Shown: one piece after another, positions 8,101 to 17,481 of the stretch
How the letters are laid out: the number at the start of each line of letters is the position of its first letter
Numbering within the stretch: position 1 is the first letter of the stretch
Source of the DNA: Deinococcus sp. YIM 134068
GTDB lineage: Bacteria; Deinococcota; Deinococci; Deinococcales; Deinococcaceae
Reading direction: 5' to 3'
Length of the DNA stretch: 40,534 nucleotides
Assembly: GCF_036543075.1 (NCBI RefSeq)
Contig: NZ_JAZHPF010000028.1
Span: forward strand, 1-40,534
Notes under the pieces: generated by a model
What the model saw: only the letters and a program-made list of their open reading frames with translations
Told to the model about the DNA's origin: nothing
Databases searched by the model: none
Translations under genes and position numbers: made by a program

Positions 8101-11100
8101 GTCGGTGACGTTGAGGTCGGCGGCCCGAGCGGAGGCCGTGCCCGCCGCGCGCCACTCGCCCCGCCGCACGCTGAGGGTGAGGCGGGGGTCGGCGAGCGGT
8201 CCGGCTGGCGTGACGCTGAGGCTGAGTTCGGGGCGCGAGAGGGCCGCCGTGCCCAGCCAGCGCCACTCTCCCCCGTCATCGGGCCGGAGTTCCACCACGC
8301 CGCTCGCCGTCGCGCCGGGGCCGTCCACGAGGCGCAGTTGCACGCCGTCCGCATTCGCCACGAGCCGCGCGCCCGCGCCGAGGAGTCCTGCCTCGCCTGT
8401 CACGAGGGGCCGCGCGAGGGCACCGCTCACCCGCAGGATCGCCGGGTCGGTGAGGACGCCCGCCGGGCCACCGCTCACGCGAGCGGTGCCGCTCCAGCCG
8501 AGGCGGGGGCTGGCGTTCACGTCGAGCGCGGCGCGCAGACCTTGAGCCGTCACCGTCCCGACCGCCGTCAGAGCTTCGCCCCGGTACGTCGCCCGCACGT
8601 TGCCGTCCACCGCGCCGCTTGCCGCCAGGGTCAGGTCCGCCGTGCCGTCCAGCCCCGCCGTGCCGCTCGCCCGCAGGGTGGCCCCCGCCGCGCTCGCCGT
8701 CAGCCCGCTCAGGGTCAGCGTCCGGCCCTCCAGCGTGGCGACGGTCGCGCCCGCCTGGGTGAGCGTGCCGCGCAGGGAACTGAGCGTCCCCGTGAACGTG
8801 CCCGCCGTATCCGTGAGCCGCACGCCGGAGACCTCCGCCCCCCGCGTGGTCACGGTCGCCGCGAGGCGGGGGGCGGTCAGGGTGCCCGCCAGCGTCACGT
8901 CGGCGGTCGCCGCGCCCGTCCCGTTCACGAGGGGGAGGGGAGTCAGGCTCAGACTTCCGGCCAGCGTCGGGATGAAGCCCTCTCCCGGCGTCAGGGTCAC
9001 GCGGCCCGTTCCGAGCTGCCCGGCCCCGAGCGCGTAGCCGCCCTGCCCATCGCCCGTGAGCGTCACCGGGTCGGGCAGGCCTGCCACCGTCGCCGTCGCC
9101 GTGCCCGCCAGTCGGGGCCAGACGCCGTTCACGTCCAGTTGAACGCTGTTGCCGCCCTGCCGCGCCGTGCCATACACCCGACCGCGCACCGTTCCCGCCG
9201 AGAGGTCGAGGTCGGACACGTCGGCGTAGAGGAGGCCGCTTCTCTCCGAGCCGCGCAGGGCGACGCGGGCATTCGCGCGCACGGTCCTCAGCGGCCCCCC
9301 GAGCGTCACCCGCGCGTCGAAGTCGTCGGCGAGGGCGGAGACGGTGCCAGCAATGAGGGCGTCGTCCACGGGTCCGGTCAGCGTCAGGTCGGCCCCGACG
9401 ATGCCCGCCCCGAGGGCTTGCGCGTTCACGTCCCGCGCGGTGACGCGCACGCCCGCTGGGAGCGAGCCACGCGCCTCCAGCACCCCGCCGCGCAGGCTGC
9501 CCGCGAGGGCGGTCTCCAGCACGTCCGCCCCGTTCGGCTGCCGCGCGTAGGTCGCGCTCCCGTAGAGGCTGAACGGACCCGCCGTGCCCTGCTCGCCCCG
9601 CAGCGCGAGGGAGCGGGCCTCCACCCGCTCTGGGCCACCCGCCAGCGTGCCCGACGCCCGCACCGTGCCCGCCAGCGTCAGCGCGTCCACGTCCCACGCG
9701 GGGGGCAGCAGCCGCGCGAGGCCCACGGCATCGGCGCGCAGGGTGGCGTCGTAGCGCCCGCCCGTCAGCGTCGCTCCGCCCGCCAGTCGCGCCCCCGCGA
9801 GGCGCAGGGCCACGTTCCCGGCGCGGTAGGTCGCGCCCACGTCGCCCGTCAGCTCGCCCGCCGTGTCCTGCACGCGGCCCGCGAAGGTGGCCTCAGTCGC
9901 ACTCCAACTCGCCCCGGCCAGCGTCGCCCGCCCGGTGAGGCGAAGTTGATCCGCCCGGCCCCACAACGCCCCCACGTCCAGCGCGGCGAGGTCGAGCGTC
10001 CCGCCGGGTCGGAAGGGGAGGCTCGCCGGGAAGGTCCCCGTCACCCGCGCCGGGCCGACCGCCCCCGCAAGTGCGAGCGTTCCCCCGCCCGTCAGCCGGG
10101 CATCGAGCGCCCCGCCGGGCACGGGTCCCGTCGCCCGCAGGTCGCCGAGCCAGCCCCGGCGGGCGTTCCACCCCGTCACTCCGTCCAGCCGCACGCGCGT
10201 CTCCCCGGAGAGGAAGGAGGTGTGGACGTTCAGCCGCCCGTCCTGCAAACCCGCGAGCGCGTTCGCCCCGAGCTGCCCGCGCAGGGTGCCCGTGAGCGGT
10301 TCGCCCGTGAAGGTGAGCTTCCAGTCCCGCCCCAGCAGCCGCGCGGTGAGGGCCGAGCCGCCGACCTGAAGACCGCTCGCGGGGTTCGTCAGCGTGCCCT
10401 GCGCCCGCACGTCCGGCTTGGCGAGAGCGCCGAGGGCCTGCACGGTGTAGCTGCCCGGCAGATAGTCGTTCAACGTCGCCCGCGCGCTCAGGCCCAGGGT
10501 GGGGAAGACGGGGCCACTCGCCCGCACGGTGCCCAGGGTGCCCGGTAGGGTGGCGGTGGCCCCCCGCAGCCTCAGCACGCCGCCCGTGTACGTCGCCGGG
10601 GCGCGAAAGGCCACGTCCGCGACCTCGCCCGCCGCGTCCAGCCGCAGGTCGGCGAGGGTGCCCGTGACGGTGCCGCTCACACTTCCCGCCGTGCCCGCCA
10701 ATGCCCGCAGGTCGGGGGCGGTGAAGGTGCCCCCCACCCGCCACGTCGTCGCCGCCCGGTTCAGGTCCACGTTCACGCGCGCCCCGGAGACCACCGCGCT
10801 CACGGTCGCCGCCGCAGTCGGCCCGGTGAGGGTGCGCCCGGTCGCCGTCAGCTCCAACGCCCGGCCCTCATACGTTCCGGCGGCGCGCAGGGTCAGCGTT
10901 TCCGCCGCGTTCCCGCTGAGTGTGCCGCGAACGCCGTCCACATTCAGCACGGCGTTCGCCTGCGGGTAGAGGGGACCGCGCACCCGCACGCTCAGCCCGG
11001 CGAGGTCGCTCGTGAGGTCCGCACCGAGCTGTCCGCGTGCCAGCGTGACCGTGCCGACCGCCCGCTGCCCCGCCGCCGCGACATTGACCCGCGCCCGCCC

Positions 11101-14100
11101 GTTCGCCCGGTCGAAGTCGAGGTCGGGCACCCGCAGGTCCGCCGTCACCGTCCCCGTCGCCTCGATGAAGGGGCGCAGCGCCCGCGCGTCCAGCAGGGCA
11201 CCGTCCACACTCAGATTCCGCCCGTCGTACCGCACGGGGAGCCGGGTACCGGGATGTGTCAGCGTGCCCGACGCGGTGAGGCCATTCCGCCAACCGACGC
11301 GGGCGTTCAGGTTCAGGGCTTCGCCCAGGTAGCGGGTGCCGCGAGTGGTGAGGGTCGCGCCGTTCGGACTCAGATTCGCCACGAGTTGCCCCGGCACGAT
11401 CTCCGGGCGAAGTTGCGCGGGCAGGAAGGCCAGGGCAGGGGAGAGGCCCGCCGTCAGCGTGCCGCCGAGGGCCGGGAGCAGGGTCACGCGCCCCGCGACC
11501 GGGCCGGAGGGCACGGCGGCGAGGGTCGTTCCGCTCCCGACGAGGCGCACGGTGCCCGCCCGTCCACCGAGCGCGTAGCGGACGTTCACGCCGCCGCCCC
11601 AGGTGCCGCCGGAGTACGTCAGCCCGCCCACGTTCGCCCGCGCGCCCGTCAGCGAGGCGGTAAGGGGGAAGACCTGCGCGGGCACGGTCACGCGCGCCCC
11701 GCCGGAGCCGAAGCTCTGCGCGTTGAGCCGCAGGCTGCCCCGCAGGTTCGCCACCCCGCCCGTCGCGTCGGCGGTCACGTAGGGGCCACGCACGCGCACC
11801 CGCAGGTCCTCCAGCGTGGCGGGCAGGGTCAGCCGCCCCTGAGCCGTGACTGTGTGCCCCACGATCTCACCGACCGCGTTGACCCGCCCGTTCCGCGCCG
11901 TGAGCCGCAGCGGCCCGGCGGTGAGGTCGCCCGTCAGCACCCCGTTCCGCGCGCTCAGCGTGCCGTTCAGCCGTTGCCCGGCGAGGGTCAGGCCGCCCGC
12001 CTCCACGTCGAGGTCGGAGAAGCCCCGCAGCGTCACCCGTGCCGAGCCGCCCGCCCCGTCGAAGACGTTGACGGTGCCGCGCGGCTCGGTGCCCGTGCCC
12101 GTGATGCGCCCGTCCACGTACAGGCCCGCGACCGGGCCGCGCACGTTCAGGTCGTACTGCCCTGCCGGGAGTGCCGCCGTGCCCGTGGCGCGCAGGCCCT
12201 CGCCGTCGGTGAGGACCACGCCCAGACGACTCCACGGCCCGCGCAGGGCGACCGTGTACTGGTCCAGCACCCCGCTCGCGTTCACGCTGCCCCGGAAGCC
12301 GGGTGCCCACGTCGCGCTCCCCCGCACCTGCCCGACCTGCCCGAAGGCCGTCAGCGCCTGTCGCCCGGCCACGCTCACCAGCCCGGTGCGCGCGTCGTAG
12401 CTCGCCCGCAGGTCGCCCCAGGTGCCGCTCGCCGTCAGCGCGGGGGTGAGGGTGCCCGTCACGTCCACCGCCTGCCCCGGAATCGTCACGCCCGAGAAGG
12501 AGAGGTCGCCCGTGCGGCCCGTCAGCCGGGCGCGGAGGTTGCCGTATTCACCGCTCAGCGCCGCGTTCAGCGTCTGCCCCTGCCACGAGGCCGTCCCGCT
12601 CGCCCGCACGTCGGGGTAGACCCGCCCGGCGAGGTTGGCCGTCACTCCCGTCTCCGCGAGGGAGGCCCGCAGGTCCGCCGTCACCGCCCCGCCCGCCCGC
12701 GTCAGCGTGCCGCGCACCGCCGCGCCCGCCGCCGTGGCGTCCACCCGCGCGGTGCCTCCCCGCCCCACGAGCGCGAGGTCCAGCGTGCCGCCGAGGTCGT
12801 CCACGCCTACCAGGGGCCGCAGCGCGGCGAGGTTGACCCGCCCGGTCGCGTCCCAGTCCTGCCCGTCGATCACGCCGCGCGCCGTCTCGCCCGCCGTCGT
12901 GAGGGTGAAGCGGATGCCGTCCGCCACGCTCAGGGTGCCCTGAATGTCAGCCCCTTCCACCCGCGCCGTGGTCAGGAAGCCCTCCGAGAGCTGGGTGTCG
13001 GCCAGCACGGTCACGCCGCCCGCCGTCCCGCGCAGACTGGCCGCACTGCCGCGCCCGGTGGCGGTGAGGTTAAATCCATTGCCCCGCGCCGTCAGCGTGC
13101 CCGTCACCTGCCGCGCCGTCGTGACCGTCGCCGTGCCGTTCACCCGCACGCCGCCCGTCACGGGGAGGTCGCGGGCGGCCAGCGTGAAGGCGTCGCCGCG
13201 CCACGTCAGCCGCTGATTGCCCGGCGCGAAGGTGCCCTGCCGCCGCACATAGTTCACGCTCAGCGGCCCGCGCAACTCGCCCTCGATCCCCGGCACGGTC
13301 GCCGCGAGGGTGCCCGTCACGTCGCCCCCGGTGAGGTCCAGCGTGCCCGACCCGCCCAGCGTGACGCCCGCGCCCGTGAGGTTCCGCGCCGTCCACGCCC
13401 CCCGGAAGTTCCGGTCGAGGTCCAGCACGACGCTTCCGAGGTCGGCCCGCAGCCCGTCGCGGTTCAGGCGGGCGGTCCCGGCGAGGGGGAACGGCCCGGC
13501 GGTCCCGTTCGTCACGGTCGCCCGCAGGTCGGAGGGGGTGCCGCTCAGGGCGACCCGCGCCCGCGCCGCGCCGTAATCGGGGTTGAGGGTGGCCTCGATG
13601 GCCTGCGTTCCCAGCGCGAAGGTGCCCGCCAGGGGTCCGCCCAACCCCCGCCCCGTCAGCGCGAGGACGTTCGCCGCGTTGATGGTCCCGTTCACGTCGA
13701 GCGGCCTTCCGGCGAAGTCGCCCGCCCAGCGTGCCCGCCCTTCGCGCCCGAAGGCCCAACGCCCGGTGAGGGTCTGCGCGCCCGCGAGCGCCGTCCGCGC
13801 GCTGAAGGCAACGTCGTTCGTCTGCCCCGCCCCGCTCGCCCCGTCCTGACTGAGGAAGGTGTACTCGGCGTTCAGGTCCTGAAAGGGGACCCCCGCCAGC
13901 GTTCCCGCCCCCTTGCCGTACGCCTTGACGCGCACGGTGCTCCAGCCGCCCGCCGTGACCCTCAGCCGCAGGTCGCCCCGCCCGGTCGTCCCCAGCGCCC
14001 GCGCCAGCCCCGCCACGGTGGGGGTGCCGTCCGCCGTGACGGTCCAGTTCTTCGCCCGCAGGTCCACCCCGCCGCGCGCCGTGACCGGGCCGTCCCACCC

Positions 14101-14943
14101 GCGCCCATTCAGGACGAGGCTAATATTGTCGCCCCGATGGGTGGCCGTGCCGCCGATGTTCTGGAGGGTGACGAACTTCGCCCCCGGCACGCGCACGCTT
14201 CCACCCGTGATCCGCAGGTCGCCGCGCACCGGCCCGTCCCCGAGGACGTAGCGCCCGGCGATGCGCCCGCCCGTCACGCCCGGCCAGTAGTGGTTGATCA
14301 CGCGGGCGTCGGCGTCCAGATTCACGGCGAAGACGTTGCCCGCCGTCCCCTCGCGCACGGTCACGTCCGCGTTCAGCTCGCCCTCGTCCGTGCGTCCGCG
14401 CACCGCCAGCGCCCCGTTCTCCCCGCGCTGCACCCGGAAGGACCCGTCGGGAATGTTCACGCCCGAGCCGTCCACGTTCACCCGCGACCGCTGCACGTCC
14501 AGCCCGCTGAGGACGACCTTCCAGCCGCCTCCGCCCCCGGTCTGCCCGCCGCCCGTGCCCGCCAGCAACTCCTGAAGGCGCAGGTTCACGGTCGCGTCCG
14601 AGACGGCGACGTTCAGGCGCACCGTCTTATTTCGCAGGTCCACGCCCGCCACGCTCACGCCCGCGCGGCCCGCCTCCGCACTCACGCCGGGCAGCCGCAC
14701 CTCTGCCCCCGAAAGGTTCGGTGCCCACAGCGGCCCGCCCACCGCGTCCGCCGAGATGCGCGTGTCACCCGTGTTCAGGCGGCCCAGCACCCACGAGCCG
14801 ATGAGCCGGGGAGCCTGCCAAGCCGTCAGCCCCAGCAGCACGGCGAGGGTGAGCAGCACCCACGGCCAGTGCCGCGCCCGCCGCCGACGGGGGGCCGGGG
14901 CGAGGGCGCTCGCTTCGGGCAGAGGCGTCGGCGTGTCGGTCAT
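5155..14943 (-). CDS. tamB: Giant TamB-like translocation/lipid-transport protein
   Basis: 3262 residues, over twice the length of E. coli TamB (about 1260). Residues 20-26 are basic and 27-43 ([17 protein letters not shown]) form one membrane anchor, so the rest should lie in the periplasm of this diderm cell. Most of the chain is a monotonous β-repeat (alternating T/V/L/R with Gly, such as [16 protein letters not shown]), as in the β-taco groove of TamB/AsmA-like proteins. A Ser/Gly/Pro-rich linker at about 2870-2920 precedes the C-terminal DUF490/TamB region, ending in amphipathic strands ([25 protein letters not shown] without its last residues is already typical). One Cys pair (CTVEGDAC) lies in that region. 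The family links inner and outer membranes with a BamA-type partner and is thought to move phospholipids. ATG 14943 is chosen over GTG 14949 because it overlaps a short leader ORF in an ATGA. Many long antisense ORFs here are composition shadows. Confidence 0.9.
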   Translation of the reverse strand: MTDTPTPLPEASALAPAPRRRRARHWPWVLLTLAVLLGLTAWQAPRLIGSWVLGRLNTGDTRISADAVGGPLWAPNLSGAEVRLPGVSAEAGRAGVSVAGVDLRNKTVRLNVAVSDATVNLRLQELLAGTGGGQTGGGGGWKVVLSGLDVQRSRVNVDGSGVNIPDGSFRVQRGENGALAVRGRTDEGELNADVTVREGTAGNVFAVNLDADARVINHYWPGVTGGRIAGRYVLGDGPVRGDLRITGGSVRVPGAKFVTLQNIGGTATHRGDNISLVLNGRGWDGPVTARGGVDLRAKNWTVTADGTPTVAGLARALGTTGRGDLRLRVTAGGWSTVRVKAYGKGAGTLAGVPFQDLNAEYTFLSQDGASGAGQTNDVAFSARTALAGAQTLTGRWAFGREGRARWAGDFAGRPLDVNGTINAANVLALTGRGLGGPLAGTFALGTQAIEATLNPDYGAARARVALSGTPSDLRATVTNGTAGPFPLAGTARLNRDGLRADLGSVVLDLDRNFRGAWTARNLTGAGVTLGGSGTLDLTGGDVTGTLAATVPGIEGELRGPLSVNYVRRQGTFAPGNQRLTWRGDAFTLAARDLPVTGGVRVNGTATVTTARQVTGTLTARGNGFNLTATGRGSAASLRGTAGGVTVLADTQLSEGFLTTARVEGADIQGTLSVADGIRFTLTTAGETARGVIDGQDWDATGRVNLAALRPLVGVDDLGGTLDLALVGRGGTARVDATAAGAAVRGTLTRAGGAVTADLRASLAETGVTANLAGRVYPDVRASGTASWQGQTLNAALSGEYGNLRARLTGRTGDLSFSGVTIPGQAVDVTGTLTPALTASGTWGDLRASYDARTGLVSVAGRQALTAFGQVGQVRGSATWAPGFRGSVNASGVLDQYTVALRGPWSRLGVVLTDGEGLRATGTAALPAGQYDLNVRGPVAGLYVDGRITGTGTEPRGTVNVFDGAGGSARVTLRGFSDLDVEAGGLTLAGQRLNGTLSARNGVLTGDLTAGPLRLTARNGRVNAVGEIVGHTVTAQGRLTLPATLEDLRVRVRGPYVTADATGGVANLRGSLRLNAQSFGSGGARVTVPAQVFPLTASLTGARANVGGLTYSGGTWGGGVNVRYALGGRAGTVRLVGSGTTLAAVPSGPVAGRVTLLPALGGTLTAGLSPALAFLPAQLRPEIVPGQLVANLSPNGATLTTRGTRYLGEALNLNARVGWRNGLTASGTLTHPGTRLPVRYDGRNLSVDGALLDARALRPFIEATGTVTADLRVPDLDFDRANGRARVNVAAAGQRAVGTVTLARGQLGADLTSDLAGLSVRVRGPLYPQANAVLNVDGVRGTLSGNAAETLTLRAAGTYEGRALELTATGRTLTGPTAAATVSAVVSGARVNVDLNRAATTWRVGGTFTAPDLRALAGTAGSVSGTVTGTLADLRLDAAGEVADVAFRAPATYTGGVLRLRGATATLPGTLGTVRASGPVFPTLGLSARATLNDYLPGSYTVQALGALAKPDVRAQGTLTNPASGLQVGGSALTARLLGRDWKLTFTGEPLTGTLRGQLGANALAGLQDGRLNVHTSFLSGETRVRLDGVTGWNARRGWLGDLRATGPVPGGALDARLTGGGTLALAGAVGPARVTGTFPASLPFRPGGTLDLAALDVGALWGRADQLRLTGRATLAGASWSATEATFAGRVQDTAGELTGDVGATYRAGNVALRLAGARLAGGATLTGGRYDATLRADAVGLARLLPPAWDVDALTLAGTVRASGTLAGGPERVEARSLALRGEQGTAGPFSLYGSATYARQPNGADVLETALAGSLRGGVLEARGSLPAGVRVTARDVNAQALGAGIVGADLTLTGPVDDALIAGTVSALADDFDARVTLGGPLRTVRANARVALRGSERSGLLYADVSDLDLSAGTVRGRVYGTARQGGNSVQLDVNGVWPRLAGTATATVAGLPDPVTLTGDGQGGYALGAGQLGTGRVTLTPGEGFIPTLAGSLSLTPLPLVNGTGAATADVTLAGTLTAPRLAATVTTRGAEVSGVRLTDTAGTFTGTLSSLRGTLTQAGATVATLEGRTLTLSGLTASAAGATLRASGTAGLDGTADLTLAASGAVDGNVRATYRGEALTAVGTVTAQGLRAALDVNASPRLGWSGTARVSGGPAGVLTDPAILRVSGALARPLVTGEAGLLGAGARLVANADGVQLRLVDGPGATASGVVELRPDDGGEWRWLGTAALSRPELSLSVTPAGPLADPRLTLSVRRGEWRAAGTASARAADLNVTDGRAAGTVTWSAGTLRANLPGLDLARLGVPRVTGLLTANGAVSTETRDGTLTLRVADVTSDLTVPYLGVTLAGDLAADVTLVGGRPSVRASAALPSGTVNVNATQGEEGWTGTATGTITRDGGTLTANVTAGTSGLTGNVNATRYPLQAMGQDVRLVGRVTLGGRTFGADLTAGNEMGEARVTAEGGLADVLPALESVLGVQPTGQGYRVRAVLDGVEIGRLGIAPGLSGRVNGEATLQDGGGTVVVSSPALQIAQKALGARVEGTLVGGDWRIRGFLGETDFFASLTGGVLSGRATLQALPLGAVAGAFAGTSVGEGVVTGVARFQFPLADPAAGSATVVAERIRVTATSGTGDAAVTETLTGTGTLDYAARELRTVNIQLGGAGTWDVRGGYTRERVDLSAVFRDTTFTPVLRLIPGLAELTPSLKGTITLSAAGTYDRPRGLLRAQNLTGALAGLSLQIPTLTGDLPDSGAFTASGRVLTGGTVGTDGSLDLRGQLTLGRLSGTRAVFTGLLAPQALGALPNTTVTVAQTSETRWTLDARSQSARTATNPAGTLSVTGALTPRLDLTLTARTYDLPLAVVYGRDSSLNADLRLVDDGTLVRVSGAANFLRLTLGRPETTATLPGPGNSTSGGGTASGTNGRTTDNFPSPLPEEYRTFPQPEAEGATAGERPTPPFLERLVFEDIPVRAPNGIRVDEALARAEFSGDLTVSGTGARPLLRGNILAQRGTLFLRENEFALRSGQVTFSGEGVYPSFGVVAAGTVAASSTGQRVPVTLDVGGNFRTLPSGESVLDLRTNLRCTVEGDACEDPGTGVAYTEAQLYALVATGVPNLETLPGNLTALGTSALQTALNVFVLGEIERNIARSLGLDVFRLTPNLSVDDGTLGATLTVGSYLTRELYLQYQVDLNGEGLLDATYSTPDGRVTFRVSTPLNGLNLESVRPSFSAAYNLGRRASVSLGVQNDEDSTQLRFGVTYRLFRR

Positions 14944-15005
14944 GGGCACCCCGACAGCGGGGAAGTGGGGGGCTTGACGGGGCGAAAAACGGCGCGGGCG
15001 GGCAT
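14940..15005 (-). CDS. Possible 21-aa leader ORF coupled to tamB
   Basis: An ATG at 15005 lies 6 nt after TAAACT, the leaderless pattern of this genome. It opens a 21-codon frame (starting [11 protein letters not shown]) whose TGA overlaps the tamB ATG as ATGA. tamB itself lacks a clear Shine-Dalgarno sequence, so ribosomes ending this ORF could restart on tamB. No homologue is recognised; it may be only a coupling device. It is inferred from arrangement alone. Confidence 0.45.
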   Translation of the reverse strand: MPARAVFRPVKPPTSPLSGCP

Positions 15006-15011
15006 CGGAGC

Positions 15012-15017
15012 AGTTTA
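15012..15017 (-). promoter_or_regulatory. -10 box of the tamB transcript
   Basis: TAAACT on the minus strand, 6 nt before the leader-ORF ATG and 68 nt before the tamB ATG. No clear -35. Confidence 0.5.
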
Positions 15018-15095
15018 CCCTCCCCCAGTGAGCACCCTTGCGGGAAAACTCACCGGACGGTCAGAAACGCACCCTCCACCCCCCACCTCCCCCGT

Positions 15096-15101
15096 TACCA
15101 T
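15096..15101 (+). promoter_or_regulatory. Leaderless -10 box of the acylphosphatase gene
   Basis: TACCAT, 7 nt before the ATG at 15109. It overlaps an alternative in-frame ATG at 15100, which argues for the later start. Confidence 0.5.
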
Positions 15102-15108
15102 GCCTCCC

Positions 15109-15372
15109 ATGCGTCTTACCGCACTCGTCATCGGCTCCGTTCAGGGCGTCGGCTACCGCCGCTATGTCCAGCGTTACGCCCGCGACCTGAACCTCAGCGG
15201 CAGCGCCGAGAACCTGCTCGACGGTCGCGTGGAGGTGGTGGCGGAGGGCGCTCCCGCCGACCTCGAACGCCTCCTCCACTGGCTGCGGCGCGGCCCCCCC
15301 CACGCCCGCGTGGAAGAAGTGCAGGTGCAGTACAGCGAGGCGACAGGGTTGCGGGACTTTCACACGTATTGA
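15109..15372 (+). CDS. acyP: Acylphosphatase
   Basis: 87 residues, the normal size for this small cytoplasmic enzyme, which hydrolyses the carboxyl-phosphate bond of acyl phosphates. The signature [12 protein letters not shown] (9-20) contains the phosphate-binding loop and catalytic Arg17, and [13 protein letters not shown] contains catalytic Asn35. The C-end DFHTY is also family-like. A second ATG three codons upstream is possible. The last 39 bp of the gene recur in degenerate form 77 bp downstream. It is divergent from tamB with a short shared upstream region. Confidence 0.95.
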   Translation: MRLTALVIGSVQGVGYRRYVQRYARDLNLSGSAENLLDGRVEVVAEGAPADLERLLHWLRRGPPHARVEEVQVQYSEATGLRDFHTY

Positions 15373-15373
15373 G
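15335..15373. repeat. Direct repeat copy 1 (acylphosphatase 3' end)
   Basis: 39 bp starting GCGAGGCGACAGGG and ending ACGTATTGAG. It matches 15412-15450 at 33 of 39 positions by hand alignment. Confidence 0.8.
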
Positions 15374-15411
15374 CTTCGTCTTCGTCGCCGCTCTCTCCCG
15401 CTGCCTTCGGG

Positions 15412-15450
15412 GCGAGGCGACGGGGTTGAGGGCCTTGCACACGTCTTGAG
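15412..15450. repeat. Direct repeat copy 2 (gene-end duplicate)
   Basis: 39 bp with six differences from 15335-15373. In the frame matching acylphosphatase it reads EATGLRALHTS-stop against [15 protein letters not shown] in the gene, so it is a decayed tandem copy of the gene terminus. Confidence 0.75.
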
Positions 15451-15744
15451 GGTTGGGAAGAGGCCTTCCCCTCGTGTTGTCAGGGCCACCCCCGGAGTGG
15501 GAGAAGGTCTGATGATTGGGTGGAGATGGACCAGCAGCGCGGTGCCGGACCATCGCGGGGCGTCCGTCAACGACTTCTCACCGCAGAGAGTGACACCCAC
15601 AGCCTGACGGTCATCCTTCCTGGTTCAAACAGGATGTCCCCGTGCATGCCGGGTGGGAATGCCAGGCAACCTCTCCCCGACCATCGTGTACACTGACTGG
15701 GCAATCCTGTCCCATGACGGGTCCCGGCGACCATACGCCGAACT

Positions 15745-15780
15745 GGAGGAGTCTGCTATCGCAGGCTTCTCCTTTTCATT
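15745..15780 (+). terminator. Leader terminator/attenuator before transporter operon
   Basis: GGAGGAGTCTGC (15745-15756) pairs with GCAGGCTTCTCC (15761-15772) over 12 bp, with two G·U pairs and loop TATC, then TTTTCATT. It lies 43 nt upstream of the 46-aa gene and so can stop transcription before the operon. Confidence 0.75.
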
Positions 15781-15822
15781 TGCCCCAGGCCCAATTTCCC
15801 AATTTCCCGCTGGAGGATGCCC

Positions 15823-15963
15823 ATGAAGCGCCCGGACGACCCGCCAGACGTTCCCGAACGCCCCCTGACCTGGCAGGGCGTCGCCACCCTGGTCCTCACC
15901 TTCGCCGCCGGTCTCCTGATCGCTGGCTTCATCGTCCTGGTGCTGGCCTCCCTGTTTTTCTAG
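15823..15963 (+). CDS. Small single-pass membrane protein, 46 aa
   Basis: A short gene with a good Shine-Dalgarno sequence (GGAGG, 6 nt before the ATG at 15823). The product has a charged proline-rich N-terminus (MKRPDDPPDVPERPL) and one long hydrophobic helix from about residue 19 to the end (GVATLVLTFAAGLLIAGFIV…). It ends 29 nt before the transporter gene on the same strand, behind the same leader terminator. An accessory subunit or stabiliser of the transporter is a reasonable inference; no family is recognised. Confidence 0.7.
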   Translation: MKRPDDPPDVPERPLTWQGVATLVLTFAAGLLIAGFIVLVLASLFF

Positions 15964-15992
15964 CTCTCTTTCTTGCTCCCTTTGGACGGTCC

Positions 15993-17348
15993 ATGACTGA
16001 AGCAAACCACCCTACCCTCCCCGAAACCCTCGGTCTCTCGCTCGGCGAGGGCACCCTCACCGGGATTGCCATTGCCCTGTTCGTCCTCACCTACGTCCTG
16101 ATCCTGCTGGAGAAGTACGTTCACCGCACCGTCGCCGCCCTGCTGGGGGCCTGCGCCGTCATGGTGCTGGGGCTGCTCACCCCCGAACAGGCCTGGGGCA
16201 GCATCGACTTCAACACCATCTTCCTGCTCTTCGGCATGATGAACATCGTCAACGTCCTGAGCCGCAGCGGCTTTTTCGACCTCGTGGCCCGCCGGGCGAT
16301 GGTCCTCACGCGCGGCGAACCCGTGCGCGTGCTGTGGATTTTCAGCCTCCTGACCGCCGTCTTCAGCGCCTTTCTCGACAACGTGACCACCGTGCTGTTC
16401 ATGGCCCCGGTGGTCGTCACCGTCGTGACCCGGCTGGGCCTGAGACCGCTGCCCTACCTGATCGCGGTCGTGCTGGCGAGCAACACCGGCGGCACCGCCA
16501 CGCTGGTGGGCGACCCCCCCAATATCATCATCGGTTCTGTGGCGGGCAAGGGATTCGGAGAGTTCCTGACAAATGTGGCTCCGTATGCGGCACTTGCCAC
16601 CCTCGTAGGCATAGCGCTGATGCACCTGTTGATGCGGGTCCGGGGCGACCTGGCGGGCGGCGACTCGGGCGAGCGGCTGCGACAGGTCCTGACCGACCCC
16701 ACGCCCATCCAGACGAACCCGAAGCTGATGCGTCAGGCGCTGTGGGTCTTCGCGGTGACGCTGCTGCTGTTTATCGTCGGGCACCCCATCGGGCTGGAGG
16801 CGGGATTGGTCGCCCTGACCACCAGCACCTTCCTGTTCCTGATCGCCGACCTCTCCCCGGTCGAGCTGTTCGAGCGGGTGGAGTGGGCGACCCTGCTGTT
16901 CTTCATGGGCCTCTTTATCGTGGTGGGGGCGCTGGAGCACGTCGGCATCTTCGAGCGGGTGGCGACCACCCTGACGACGACCATCGGCGGGGACATCGGG
17001 CTGGGCATCCTGCTGGTGGGCTTTTCCAGCGCGATCATCAGCGGCTTCGTGGACAACATCCCCTTCACCATCAGCATGGCGAGCGTGCTGCGGGAGTTGC
17101 AGGAGACGCTGGGGGCACGGATGGACCCGCTGTGGTGGGCCTTGTCGCTGGGGGCCTGCCTGGGCGGCAACCTGACCCTGATCGGCGCGTCGGCCAACAT
17201 CGTCGTCGCGGACATCGCCGCCCGCGAGGGGCACCCCATCAGCTTCGGGGCCTTCATTCGCTACGCCACGCCGGTCGCCCTGGTGACCGTGGCCCTCGCG
17301 GTGGGCCTGTACTACCTCGTCTTCCGGCTGACCGGGGCGGGAACTTGA
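15993..17348 (+). CDS. ArsB/NhaD-type ion transporter
   Basis: 451 residues with about 11-12 hydrophobic segments, an integral inner-membrane carrier of the ion transporter superfamily (ArsB, NhaD, CitM, P-protein). Two inverted-repeat halves are visible. Half 1 has FLDNVTTVLF (about 127-136) followed by ASNTGGTATLVGDPPNIII (162-180). Half 2 has FVDNIPFTIS (about 350-361) followed by GGNLTLIGASANIVVA (about 391-406). The DPPN motif after an N/T/G-rich hairpin is typical of this superfamily. The substrate (Na+/H+, arsenite or dicarboxylate) cannot be read from sequence; no ars genes are adjacent. The ATG at 15993 is chosen because the N-terminus then fits the family; an open frame upstream overlaps the 46-aa gene and is spurious. 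Confidence 0.9.
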   Translation: MTEANHPTLPETLGLSLGEGTLTGIAIALFVLTYVLILLEKYVHRTVAALLGACAVMVLGLLTPEQAWGSIDFNTIFLLFGMMNIVNVLSRSGFFDLVARRAMVLTRGEPVRVLWIFSLLTAVFSAFLDNVTTVLFMAPVVVTVVTRLGLRPLPYLIAVVLASNTGGTATLVGDPPNIIIGSVAGKGFGEFLTNVAPYAALATLVGIALMHLLMRVRGDLAGGDSGERLRQVLTDPTPIQTNPKLMRQALWVFAVTLLLFIVGHPIGLEAGLVALTTSTFLFLIADLSPVELFERVEWATLLFFMGLFIVVGALEHVGIFERVATTLTTTIGGDIGLGILLVGFSSAIISGFVDNIPFTISMASVLRELQETLGARMDPLWWALSLGACLGGNLTLIGASANIVVADIAAREGHPISFGAFIRYATPVALVTVALAVGLYYLVFRLTGAGT

Positions 17349-17481
17349 GGTGCGGCGGTGCGACCTGGCAGTCCTTGCGTTCCGCCCTCTTCCATGAACG
17401 GAAGGAACATGCCCCGGCCCGAGGGTCCGACTGGTCCCCGTCGTCCGCACCGTCGCCCTGTTCCGCTTCCGCCCCGTTCCC

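Larger units (their letters stand above)
15373..15822 (+). promoter_or_regulatory. 450-bp gene-free region: repeat, promoter and leader
   Basis: After the duplicated gene end at 15412-15450 I see no convincing gene to 15822. TACACT at 15689-15694 is a plausible -10 box, giving a leader of about 120 nt. The leader folds into a 5-bp hairpin (CGGCG 15725-15729 with CGCCG 15736-15740) and then the terminator at 15745-15780. This is an attenuator-like layout ahead of the transporter pair. I cannot match it to a known riboswitch class. Confidence 0.5.

Noticed and set aside
7207..10548. A plus-strand open frame of over 1100 codons inside tamB
   Set aside because: It is Arg/Gly/Pro/His-rich with no domain, lies antisense to a convincing β-repeat protein, and is the usual shadow of a G+C-rich gene with few stops on the other strand. 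The same holds for the long plus-strand frame at 11254-15108 and many shorter ones.
15661..15700. SAM-I riboswitch
   Set aside because: Only the short string GGCAACC is shared; the flanking CTTATC stem and GGTGCTAATTCC part are missing.
15725..15780. Fluoride riboswitch before the transporter
   Set aside because: GGCGA…CGCC followed by AACTG and a hairpin is reminiscent, but the loop lacks the GAUG/GGCC signature and there is no complementary strand after the second hairpin.
15642..15992. 117-codon upstream extension of the transporter
   Set aside because: It crosses the leader terminator and overlaps the 46-aa gene in another frame; its sequence is Pro/Arg-rich with no family match.
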